A stretch of 64,000 nt of DNA from Ricinus communis (lineage: Eukaryota; Streptophyta; Magnoliopsida; Malpighiales; Euphorbiaceae): NCBI RefSeq assembly GCF_019578655.1, contig NC_063257.1, forward strand, positions 11,222,001-11,286,000, read 5' to 3'. The position numbers were made by a program, and so were the translations under genes. Shown here piece after piece: positions 32,153 to 42,719 of the stretch (position 1 is the first letter of the stretch; the number at the start of each line of letters is the position of its first letter). The notes under the pieces are model-generated. The model ran no database searches, was not told the origin of the DNA, and saw nothing but the letters and a program-made list of their open reading frames with translations.

Positions 32153-33034
32153 AATGGCAGCAAATTAAACTGTATAGATGGGTCAGTTGTCTGAAGTTGT
32201 TACAAGTTTATGTATTATACTACTGTATCATCCTTTAAGCTCATGTATTGGTCTGATGTATTTACTAAAGGTTTTATTTCATGTGATGATGACTAATCTT
32301 TTCAAAGGAGAAACTCAAAGTAAAAATAAAGCAGAAAAAAGAAAAAATTAAGGCAAAGCATATAAGGGACCTTGAGCAAAAAGACAAATTGTATTCTGGA
32401 CTCATCTGTATACAGCACCATTGACTCGGTAAAGACAAAAAGAAATATGTCACGTGAGCTTTGGAAAAAGTGTAGAAAGGGATTGACATTTAGGGGGCAA
32501 CTTGCAATGAAAAGAAAAAAAGAGAGAATATTTCATTCAAGTTACAACCTTGATTCCTTGTTAATATTCCTTGTTAAAAAGAGGTAATCAGGGTTCGGTT
32601 AACTGAACCGTTAGCCATTTTTAGAAGTCTAATTATATATATTGGTCTTTAAATTTATTAATTATAAACTTAAATTGTTAATATCGGTTAATCAATATTT
32701 ATAATACGGTTAATTGATTTTTTTATAGTTTTTAACCATATTAAATTTTATAGATATTTTTAAAAGAGTTTTTAATATTTTAGTATATTTTTCTTTTCTT
32801 CAATTAGTCAATAAATTTATAATAATAATGTTAATATAATTAATATATTTTTAAAAATTAGACTTATTTCTTAATAAATTTTTTATTAACTAATATATTA
32901 AATATGCTTATATAAATTAATAATAAAGTAATTTATTAATTAATATATTAATTATATTTATATAAGTTAATACTAAATATATAATGAATATGAAAATTAC
33001 ACATATATAACAATTATAGTAAATATAATAATTG

Positions 33035-33073
<39 letters not shown>

Positions 33074-33277
33074 ACATAAGTTAAAAAATTGTATATGTAA
33101 ATATATATATATTCAGAAGGTTAACTAAATTGTGTGTTTTTTTACATAGAAAACTGAAAATAAAATCGAAAACTTCTAAGAAAAAATTGAGACCGAAACA
33201 GTTGATTCGGTTAAGCTATTTATCGGTTTTTTTTATCACCCCTAGTATATGCAATGATTTTTAGCCAACATTATTTG
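32153..33277. repeat. 3' flank of protease 1 with a CGGTT-rich dispersed repeat
   Basis: 32153-32585 is the 3' flank, partly alignable to the flank of protease 2 (36296 on). About 32586-33244 is an AT-rich insertion bounded by GGGTTCGGTTAACTGAACCG and ATCGGTTTTTTTTATCACCCC, typical of a common plant repeat family. It includes a (TA)n run near 33040-33070. The flanking sequence resumes at about 33245 and leads into a serpin fragment. Confidence 0.55.
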
Positions 33278-33881
33278 GCTTTAACTGTTTTTCTATCAAG
33301 GAGATGAAAGTCTTCATTCCTAGTTCTTGAGGTATCAAATGTATGAAGCTAAGTTCCTTTAGAGTGCATAGAGGTGAGCAAAACCGAATCGATATCGAAA
33401 AACCAAATTGAACCAATTAGTTCAATTCGGTTTGGTTCAGTTTAAAAATCACCAAACCGAATAATATTTTAGTTCAGTTCGAATTTTAATTATAATCGAA
33501 ATGACTAGAATTTATATAATATTTAAATATTTAAAATATTATATTTGTTTAAAAAAATCAAAATGTTTAACTATAAAAATATATTATTTTATTATTGTTG
33601 ATGTTGAATAAATATTATATATATTTATTTAAATATAAACAATTATAATTTAAATACAAAAATAAAAAGTAAAAAATCTCAAACCGATTATCAAAAGAAT
33701 TATTTTGGTTCAGTTTGGTTCGGTTGCATTTTATATTTCGATTCAGTTCGGTAAATAAAATTTAAAAATTTTGATTATTTTTTCGTTAAAATCGAAATGA
33801 ACAGATTACTATTAAATATTGAATCTGATTAAAGGAATTCACCTAGAAGAAAATTATCAATGACCACTCTGATTGCTATTT
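33278..33881 (-). pseudogene. Serpin gene fragment, split by a repeat
   Basis: 33278-33369 and 33815-33881 match the serpin pseudogene on the same strand at about 38387-38475 and 38485-38555. Shared sequence includes CTATCAAGGAGATGAAAGTC and ATTATCAATGACC-like blocks. It encodes part of the serpin segment around F-D-A-S-R-T-R-D and the helix before it. It is divergent, has no open frame, and is interrupted by a 445-bp insertion. It shows that an earlier serpin lay downstream of protease 1. Confidence 0.82.
33370..33814. mobile_element. CGGTTTGGTTCGGTT-type insertion inside the serpin fragment
   Basis: Starts AGAGGTGAGCAAAACCGAAT and is full of CGGTTTGGTT / AACCAAATTGAACC motifs in both orientations, typical of a dispersed non-autonomous plant repeat. 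Serpin homology stops at GAGTGCAT on the left and resumes at AATATTGAATCTG on the right, so the boundaries are defined by the interrupted host sequence. No coding capacity. Confidence 0.65.
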
Positions 33882-34304
33882 AAAAAGTAATAACATATTA
33901 TGAATGCATACAATTTCTGCATATTCATTTGCGAAGTCATTACATATAAAATTTATGTATATCGACTCTATTTTTATTCTCATCACTATACCATTTTCCC
34001 TTTCTTCCCATGTGAACCAAATTCATACACAAGGAACACATTTTGGCAGGTTTGCACTCTCAAGAAAGGACAATTAATCAGTCTCTGGCTTGTGCATTAC
34101 ATACCAACAGAGGGGTAACTTAATTAATAGATAAATGAACTCCAAGGAATGCAAAGTTATCATAAACAACACAAATGTTTGATGATATAAAAATATGAAA
34201 CAAATTAACGCCTTGCCGGTTTCATCAGGTAATTGGTTTTTCCATTCATGATTTAACATCATATAGTGGGAATGCAATTCGAGAGAGATCCTACATGAAT
34301 TTCC

Positions 34305-34312
34305 TATAAATA
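34305..34312 (+). promoter_or_regulatory. TATA box of cysteine protease 2
   Basis: TATAAATA in the context duplicated from the first gene, about 90 bases before the ATG. Confidence 0.75.
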
Positions 34313-34401
34313 GCCATTGAGTTTTCAAAGGACACATATCCTACCAACTATTTTTTACTTGTGATCATCACCCTGAGCAAACCCATATTATATTTATAAG
34401 A

Positions 34402-36295
34402 ATGGCTACAGTTTCTGAAAACAAACTGATGTTTGTGGCACTGTTGGTTGTGGGGCTCTGGGCATCTCAAGCCTGGTCTAGGTCGCTCCATGATGCAGCC
34501 ATGAATGAGAGGCATGAGATGTGGATGGCTAAATATGGCCGTGTGTATAAAGACAATTCAGAGAAGGAGAGACGATTTGAAATCTTCAGGAACAATGTGG
34601 AGTTTATTGAATCTTTCAATAAGCTTGGGAACAGGCCTTACAAGCTGGACATCAATGAGTTTGCAGACCTAACTAACGAAGAGTTCAAGGTCTCTAAAAA
34701 TGGATACAAAAGGTCTTCCGGTGTTGGGTTGACTGAAAAATCATCATTTAGGTATGCAAATGTTACTGCAGTGCCTACCTCCATGGATTGGAGACAGAAT
34801 GGAGCCGTCACCCCCATCAAGGACCAAGGTCAATGTGGTAAGACACATTACCCTATAAACACATAGACGCATTCAGTTTTCTTTTTAACTCGGCTCCGAT
34901 TAGGATTTAATCTGAGTAATCTCTTAGTTGTGGAGATGAATTTAACTGAACTAGAAACCTAGAAGTACCGACACTTTTGAAAGATAAAAGTGTCTGTGTC
35001 AGATATTTTTCAATCCAAATATACGTTCAATGTAAATTTTTATATATCGAATATTTTATTATTTTTAATTTTAGTGACACGAGATGAACACAACTAGGAT
35101 ACATTTAGGACAGGGCGAAGACACTTTTAAAACATCAATAGGGCAATTTTAAAATTTTAAAAACCAAATTAATTAATAGCAATTGACTCCTAAATTTACA
35201 AACAATTCCACTATTAGCACTAAAATTAATTTTTTTTTTATCTAATTAGTCAATAATATCTACAAACATAATAATCGTTGATAAAATTTAAAAAATATTT
35301 CTATCAATAATAAATTAAACTCTATTTATATAAAATATATTAATTTTTATTATTTTATTTTTAAATTTGAATGATTATAAATTTTATATTTTAAATATTA
35401 ATAATATAATATATTTAATTAACATGAATTTCTCATGCCATTTTTTAATTTTTTAAAAATAATTGTATCAACGTGTATTTAGTACTGCTTAATTTGGAAT
35501 ATTTATCTTTATGAATAACTGTGTCAGCGTGTCTGTGTCATATTGTCCATGTCCGTACTTCTTATGCTAGAGACTATCGGTGGCGTATTTGAATACTTAA
35601 TTCTTTTTTATATTATAAAAATATAATACTGAAATGCTACTTAAATTTCAATACTTAATTCTTTTTACTCCCTACGAATAATGCATAAATACTGAAATGC
35701 AGGATGTTGCTGGGCATTTTCTGCTGTGGCAGCAATGGAAGGTATTACAAAGCTTTCAACAGGGAAATTGATCTCTCTTTCAGAGCAAGAACTAGTTGAT
35801 TGTGACACAAGTGGCGAAGATCAAGGCTGCGAAGGGGGTTTAATGGATGATGCATTTGAGTTCATCAAACAAAATGGAGGCCTAACTACTGAAGCCAATT
35901 ACCCTTACCAAGGAACCGATGGAACTTGCAACACCAATAAGGCAGGTAATGATGCAGCCAAGATTACAGGTTATGAAGATGTGCCTGCCAACAGCGAGGA
36001 TGCCCTACTGAAGGCAGTAGCCAGCCAACCGGTCTCTGTTGCCATTGATGCCAGTGGATCTGCCTTCCAATTCTACTCAGGTGGAGTGTTCACAGGAGAC
36101 TGTGGAACAGAACTGGACCATGGTGTCACTGCAGTAGGTTATGGGACAAGTGATGATGGTACTAAGTATTGGCTTGTCAAGAACTCATGGGGAACATCTT
36201 GGGGTGAGGATGGATATATAAGAATGGAAAGAGACATTGAAGCCAAGGAAGGACTCTGTGGAATTGCGATGCAACCTTCCTATCCAACAGCATAA
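34402..36295 (+). CDS. Papain-like cysteine protease, senescence-associated SAG12/SAG39 type, copy 2 (342 aa)
   Basis: Exons 34402-34837 and 35703-36295 have the same junction as copy 1, giving 342 residues; the extra residue is a second Asp in T-S-D-D-G. Signal peptide, I29 prodomain, Cys148, His285 and Asn306 are all present. The second exon is almost identical to copy 1 (the visible changes are mostly silent, plus S to P near the C-terminus), while the first exon has several substitutions such as K-P-G to K-L-G. The intron is also shared but has indels. Start-to-start distance to copy 1 is 4157 bases. Likely co-expressed in senescing tissue, as the duplicated promoter suggests, but regulation cannot be read directly. 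Confidence 0.95.
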
Positions 36296-37811
36296 AATGG
36301 CAGCAAATTGAACTGTATAGATGGGTCAGTTGTCTGAAATTATTACAAGTTTATGTATTATACTACTGTATCATCCTCTAAGCTCATCTATTGCAGTCTG
36401 GTGTATTTATTAAAAGTTTTATTTTACGTGATGATGACTAATCTTTCCAAGGAGAAAATAAAGTAGGAAAAAGAGAATAATCAAAGTAAGCACATAAGCG
36501 ACCTTGAACCAAAAAATTTCAGACGCAATATTAGGAGAATGGACAAATGGTCGGGCTGGGCCTTGATTCTTGTGCCTGGATCCAAGCCGCAATAACTTCT
36601 CTATTGGCTCTGATCTCATTCTATCAATGTGTTCTTTTTACAACTTTCATATTCTGTGTTTAATTTCATTTGCCATTTATATACCTCAATCAATTTATAC
36701 CATTAGTCACCTGTATAACATGAACAGATAGTAACAAATATTTTTATAATAATATTGTATAGTTACATGTATAAAAAAATCCCATAAAAGAATTTATTTT
36801 AGAAAAATGATCTTTTAATTTAATTATAAATTATAAGTGTTCTTATCATTCATTTTAAGTTCAAACAATTATTTAGTTGTGAAATTGCTTGACAAAAAAA
36901 ATTGTATTAAAATTTTGAAAATTATCTTATAGAACATTAATGATATTAATTAATTTGGTACTAAAGTATTAAAATGCAAAAATATAAAACTACATTAGAG
37001 CTAATAGACAATGAATAGGAGAAAGGAGTTTTCAATTGAAGTTACAACCTTGTGTCTTTGTGCATATTATATATAATCTATGCATTGATTTCTAGCAAAT
37101 ACTTATGGTTCGTTTGAATATGATAGGCATCTTCAGTTAAAATTCACTTAAATCATGCACTGATATTTCATAATTGGCATGGTTATTAACATTCTAAGTA
37201 TCATTTCTGAGTTCAGTTAAGCCATGCATTGGGCAATGTTTACAAGACACTAACTATGATTTTGTCTTGGTCAGTGGTTCATTAATGAGGTAAACAGGTC
37301 TAGTTCTTTGGGTATTCTTCTATTCTTAAAATACACGTTTCCCTTGGTCAATTCTGAGTTGTATTCAGTCTCTGGACTATTCTTGGGTTCAGGTTACTGT
37401 CAGAAGTTGGTTATTCCTGACAGGAGTTGGATATTAAGAACTTGATCAAGGCCTGTGCTGTTTAATTTGCTTCCTGACATAATTAGAACTAGTTCAGCAT
37501 CCTATTTCTTTTTTTCCTGGTTTCAGTGTTCATAATGAACATTATCATTCAAATGTAATTGTTTGTTGCGACACTTCTGAATTTCAAATGAGCTAGCTCT
37601 CCCTTCTCATAAGCCCTCCCCACCCACCTAGCAGAAATCAAATAATGAAGATTTGATGCTTTCCTGCTTATAAAATTCATATTCTTGTGCATAATTTTGG
37701 AAAGCATTTCAATGAAAAGAAAAACGTATTATTATTTCTGCAATTGAAAGATGATCTCAAATTGCACAACCCTTCTTGACCTGAAAAAAACTAAATGTTC
37801 CATCCTAATTC
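36296..37811. other. 3' flank of protease 2 and intergenic DNA
   Basis: Partly homologous to the flank of protease 1 (for example ATTGAAGTTACAACCTTGTG near 37035 against TTCAAGTTACAACCTTGATT near 32540). No gene. Confidence 0.5.
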
Positions 37812-38897
37812 CTAAAGAGGATTAAGTACTGCTCCAGTGAAAAGAACAATCCCAGATATTTCTTCTTTAATGATGAACATGAATGGATGGTCAGCTACAA
37901 AACTTGGTGGAGGAGGGAACCTAGGTGGTGCGGCTCCACAACAAACAGACATGAGAGTCACAGCTGCTGCAACTGTACCTTCTTAATTTACTTTAATGTA
38001 AGCTTTGTGAATTGCATTTGACACAAAAGCTTCAAAAGAATCTACCATCTTTGTGAGCTCCCCATTGATCTCAAAACGCAACTTCAATCACAATTCTTGC
38101 ATGATGTCTGAAGCTATTAAATCATATGAGAATTTCAACTTTGGAATCCACATCTTAGAAAGTTTCATCGGCTGAAATCCCGATTCTCATGTAAAAAGCT
38201 TGAATCAGAATTGAACTTTTGTACTAATTCTTTAAGTCCATCTCTTTTATCAGGTAGAAAGATGAACACTGAATAAAGCTTGTTGTCTTTGCCCTTTTTG
38301 TATGGCCTCCTGAGAAGCTTGAAACCCTCAAATGATCCATAAAATTGTGGCTTACTAGAAGAGCTAATCATGAAGGGAGCTTTAACTGTTCTTCCATCAA
38401 GGAGATGAAAGTCTTGATCCCTAGTTCTTGATGCATCAAATGTATGAAACCAAGTTCCTTTGAAGTAGAGTGCATTTGCAAGTGCAAGTATTGTATCTGG
38501 TTTAAAGAATCCAGGCGGAAGAAGGTTATCAATGAGCCCTCTGGTTGCTGTTTCTGCCCACAAATTCACTTCTTTTCTCACCTGCTCAGCCTGCACGAAA
38601 TCAGTAATTTTTTAAAAAAGAACAGTTGAAAGTACTTATGCACACAAAGAGTGGCAAGACTACACTAATGCTCTCATCAAGCAATATAATTAAACAAGAG
38701 CACAGGAGGGATACCTGCTTCCCAAAATCCACAGACTCGGCTTTGGCCTTATAAACATCTTCAGCTAACTGTTTGAAAGAAGGCTTAAGATTGAATCGAT
38801 AATCGATCCAAATTCCATTAACAAAAGAAATAATCGGTCCACTATTGCCGCTACCTATGGAGAGTCCTGCATTTCCATTATCAAATCTACCAACAGG

Positions 38898-39138
38898 TGT
38901 TAACTAAAGGTAAGAAAAGACAAAGAAAACTTAAGAGAAAGAAGAATCTATTTCTACCTATTTATTCAGTAAACTTGAAGCCATTAAATAGGCAAATACA
39001 TAAAAGAAATAGCATAATAATAGAACTGTAAATTAAAACATAATCTGTAACTAAACTCCTAAAGGCTAGGACAACTTTGACTTAGACTATAACTGAACTA
39101 TTCAAAATTAAATGTAAAAATCAACTATTATTCTAACA
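38898..39138 (-). repeat. 3' LTR of copia element 1
   Basis: Matches 42046-42283 over its length, from GGTAAGAAAAGAC through AAATAGGCAAATACATAA to ATTATTCTAACA. Confidence 0.92.
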
Positions 39139-39312
39139 ATCTTTTCCCTAAACTGAACACTGCAATGTTTCAGTTAGGAGTTTCAACATTTTTCAAAGTG
39201 TAAACATCCATCAACCTTCTCAAATTTTGGAAAATTTTTTTTTTTGAAAGGTCTAGTAAATATGTCGGCCAGCTGTTCCTCACTTTTGCAATATTTCAGA
39301 TCAATGGTTCCA

Positions 39313-42010
39313 TCACTCCTCAGATCTCTTAAAATAGTATTTTATATCTATATGCTTGCTCCTTCCATGTAATACATGATTTTTTTTCAACTTAATGGCT
39401 GAAGTATTATCACAAAAGAAATCGTAGTAGCTCATGGTTGCTTGAATTGCAACTCCTCCAAAATTCTTCTTAGCCAAATCGCTTGACAAGCACAAGCTGT
39501 GGCAGCAACAAATTCAGCTTCTGTGTTTGACAATGTGACAATCTATTGCTTCTTGGATGACCACAAAATAACACTTGTTCCAAACAGAAAAACATAGCCC
39601 GAAGTACTTCTCCTATCGTCTTGATCTCTTGCATAATCATTGTCAGTATTACCCCTTCTATAAATAACCCATAATCTCTAGTTCCTCGCAAGTAACAAAG
39701 AATTCTCTTGGCAGCTAACAAATGTATTTATGTAAGATTTTCCATATATCTACTAATTAAACTTACAAAGTACATTAATGTCGGGCCTTAGGCAGTTAAA
39801 TACATCAATCTGCCTACAATTTGCTTGTAAAGTGTGCTGTTAACCTTCTTTCCTTCATGATCTTTATATAGTTTCAAGCTAAGCTCAACTAAAGTATTGA
39901 CAGGATTACAATCCTTCATCTTAAATCTATCCAAAATATCTCCTACATATTTCTTTTAAGAGATAAAAATTCCATCACCTGATTGTATCACTTCTATGCC
40001 AAGAAAATGGTGCATCATGCCAAGATCAGACATTTCAAACTCATCCATCATAGACTTCTTAAATTCTTTAAATATGACATCACGATTTTCAGTAAAAATG
40101 AGATCATCAACATACAAGCAAATGATGAGCATTTTCCCATTATCGCCAATCTTAACAAAAAGTGTATGCTCATGTGGACATCTCGAAAAACCAAATTTAA
40201 CAAAATAGGATTCAATGCGACTATACCAAGCTCGAGGAGCTTGCTTTAGCCTGTAGAGGGCTTTCTTCGATTTGTAAACTTTATGCCCATTTCCAATATT
40301 GACATAACCAGAAGGTTGTTCGATAAATACCTGTTCTTTCAAGTGCCCATGCAAGAATGTTGATTTGACATCTAGCTAGAAAATAGGCAATGAATTTGAG
40401 CCGCCAACGCAACCACCAATCTAATTGTGTCATGTCTAGCAACTGGAGAAATTTTTTTTGTATAGTCGATCACGTATTGCTGCTTATATCCCTTGACCAC
40501 CAATCGTGCTTTGTGTTTGTCAACTTTACCATTTTCTTTCAGCTTTGTTTTAAATACCCACTTTACACCAATGATTATGTGTCCTTTTGGAAGGTCTGAT
40601 AATTCTCAAATATCATTTATTTCAATGGAATTAATTTCATCATCCATAGCTTTTCTCTATTTTTCTTCTTTGACAACACTCTCAAAGGTTGTGAGATCAT
40701 AATCTGAAAATAAGGCAAAGTGAGTAACTGAATTTTTAATTCCATTTACCTTATAATCCTCCATCCAAGCAGGCCTTCTTCTAACACGCCTAAGAGACTA
40801 ATCCTCTTCTTCATTAACTTGGTTGATTGTTGGTGATGTTTTAGTGGCTGTTGGGTTTGTATCTGATGAGCTTTCAAACATGCGAGGTGCTGAAATTTGC
40901 TCTTCTTCAACATTATTATCATAAAGAACTTGAGCAGGCTACTGCCTATTACAGTTCCATATGTTCTTCATCAGAAACAACATGCTGCTGATCACTATAT
41001 TTTTTATCAATGAATTGAACAATTTAAATGCTTTAGATGCTTCACTTACACCAAGAAAGACACATTTTTCAGTCTTGTCATCAAGTTTCTTCCTTTTTAC
41101 ATTTGGAACATGAACATATGCAGTGCATTCGAAGATTCGGAAATGATCTATAGCTGGTCTTCTTCCACTCCAAGCCTCTTATGGAGTCATATTTTTAACA
41201 GCAAAAGTTGGACTTCTGTTTAAAATATGAATGCTCCAGTTAACTGCTTCCGGCCAAAAAGTCTTTGGAACTGCTCCTCTTGCCAACAAGCTTCTCACCC
41301 TATTTAGAATGGTTCTGTTTTTCCTTTATGAATTACCATTTTGTTATGGTGTATAGGCAACTGTAAGCTCTCTCCGAATGCCATGCTTTGCACAAAAAAC
41401 TTCAAATCCATTTGAGCAATATTCACCACCACGATATGTACGAAGTGATTTGATGGTTTTGCTTGCTTCATTTTCAATATGGGCTTTGAAGCTTTTAAAT
41501 GTAGAGAAAGCTTCTGATTTTTCTTGCAAAAAATAGACCCAAGTTTTTCTTGAAAAATTGTCAGTGAAGTTAAGTAGCTTTTACCTCCATTCGAAGATGG
41601 ATTTATTAGTTTGCAAATATTTGAATGCACCAGTTCCAAGACTTCCTTTGCTCTACATGACTTCCCTTTTGGAAATTGAGAAAGATGTTGTTTGCCAACA
41701 ATACATTCTTTACAAACTTGGGAAGGATTTATAATTTAAGGAAGACCAGTCACCATATTCTTTTGTTGTAGAGTCATTAATCCACCAAAACTCAAGTGGC
41801 CATAACAAAAATGCCATAACCATGAGGGATCTTTTATTTCAGCCATCAAACAAGACTGAATATTCTCAATTTCTAAAGGAAACAATCTATTTGAACTCAT
41901 ATAAACAACTGCAATAGCACATCTAACAGGATCATAAATTTCACAAGCACCATCTTTAATAGTGATAACATATCCCGTTTCTTGTAACTGACCAGCACTC
42001 AATAAATTAT
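39313..42010 (-). pseudogene. Copia element 1 pol remnant (pre-integrase, integrase, RT, RNase H)
   Basis: On the minus strand, 42002-41736 is the GAG-pre-integrase domain (W-L-W-H-F-C-Y-G-H-L) with the first zinc ligands; integrase fragments continue to 41304; the linker runs to about 40760; RT frames at 40354-39956 contain L-Y-V-D-D-L-I-F-T; RNase H lies at 39721-39313. Coding sequence begins almost directly after the primer-binding site within the pre-integrase domain, so gag and the protease are missing (roughly 1.5 kb short of a full element). Many stops and frame changes. Confidence 0.9.
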
Positions 42011-42045
42011 TTTTCAGAAGCCATTTTTGCAGGCTCTAATACCAC

Positions 42046-42283
42046 TGCCAACTACAGGTAAGAAAAGACAGAAAATTTAAGAGAAAGAAAAATCTATTTC
42101 TACCCATTTATTCACTAAACTTAAAGCCATTAAATAGGCAAATACATAACAGAAATAGCATAATAATAGGACCGTAAACTAAAACATTATCTGTAACTAA
42201 ACTCCTAAAACTAGGATAACTTTGACTTAGATTATAACTGAATTATTCAAAATTAAACATAGAAATCAACTATTATTCTAACA
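42046..42283 (-). repeat. 5' LTR of copia element 1
   Basis: 238 bases, TG...CA, adjacent to the primer-binding site at 42032-42044 and to target-duplication copy ACAGG at 42284-42288. Confidence 0.92.
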
Positions 42284-42719
42284 ACAGGTGCTACGAATGT
42301 GTTTGCAAATGGTCCAATAATCTGATGACCATGAATGGAATCTTCTCGGTTAATACTTGGAAAGGATCCTCCAAGCGCATTAAGGAAAGAAGGATTGCTT
42401 CTGGCTTGCAGAGATTGAGTATTGAGATCATCAACATTTTCAGACTCAAGAAATTCTTGGATAGTAGTTGTAAGATCCATAATCTGAGAAGACTGAGCAG
42501 TGAGGTGGGTAATGCCATCAGATTCAAGAAAGCTAAGCAATTGCTCCAGAGTACGTCCCTTGGAGCCAGAAGCGACCATATTCAACATGGCATGGAGTGA
42601 CAGTGGAGATACAACCACATTGCTTTTGCAGCCTTAAGAATGATATGCCTGGCCATCTGCATGCCAAACTCTATCTTATTCATATGACCCTTGTCTGTAA
42701 AACTAGTGTCAATCTCCAT

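Larger units (their letters stand above)
38898..42283 (-). mobile_element. Ty1/copia LTR retrotransposon lacking gag, inserted in the serpin exon
   Basis: 3386 bases bounded by LTRs of 241 and 238 bases (38898-39138 and 42046-42283), ending TG...CA, with a perfect 5-bp target duplication ACAGG (38893-38897 and 42284-42288). On the minus strand the 5' LTR is followed by a primer-binding site TGGTATTAGAGCC (42032-42044, one mismatch to tRNA-Met). A purine tract lies just inside the 3' LTR (about 39139-39155). LTRs differ at several sites, so insertion is not very recent. Confidence 0.94.
37812..42719 (-). pseudogene. Serpin (plant Z-type) pseudogene, interrupted by a copia element
   Basis: Two ancestral exons: exon 1 from ATG at 42719 to 42284, resuming at 38897 to 38715 after the inserted retrotransposon; intron 38714-38591; exon 2 from 38590 to a TAG at 37812. 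Serpin landmarks: N-V-V-V-S-P-L-S-L-H-A-M-L, I-S-F-V-N-G-I-W-I-D, L-A-N-A-L-Y-F-K-G-T-W and a C-terminal [13 protein letters not shown]. The reactive-centre loop region follows E-G-T-V-A-A-A. Lesions besides the insertion: a frameshift near 42620-42640, another near 38150-38170, TGA at 38088-38090 and TAA at 37983-37985. Plant serpins are suicide inhibitors that can block papain-like proteases, so its position beside two such protease genes is notable. Confidence 0.92.

Noticed and set aside
33033..33075. (TA)n run as a regulatory or replication signal
   Set aside because: Simple microsatellite within an AT-rich repeat; nothing beyond composition.
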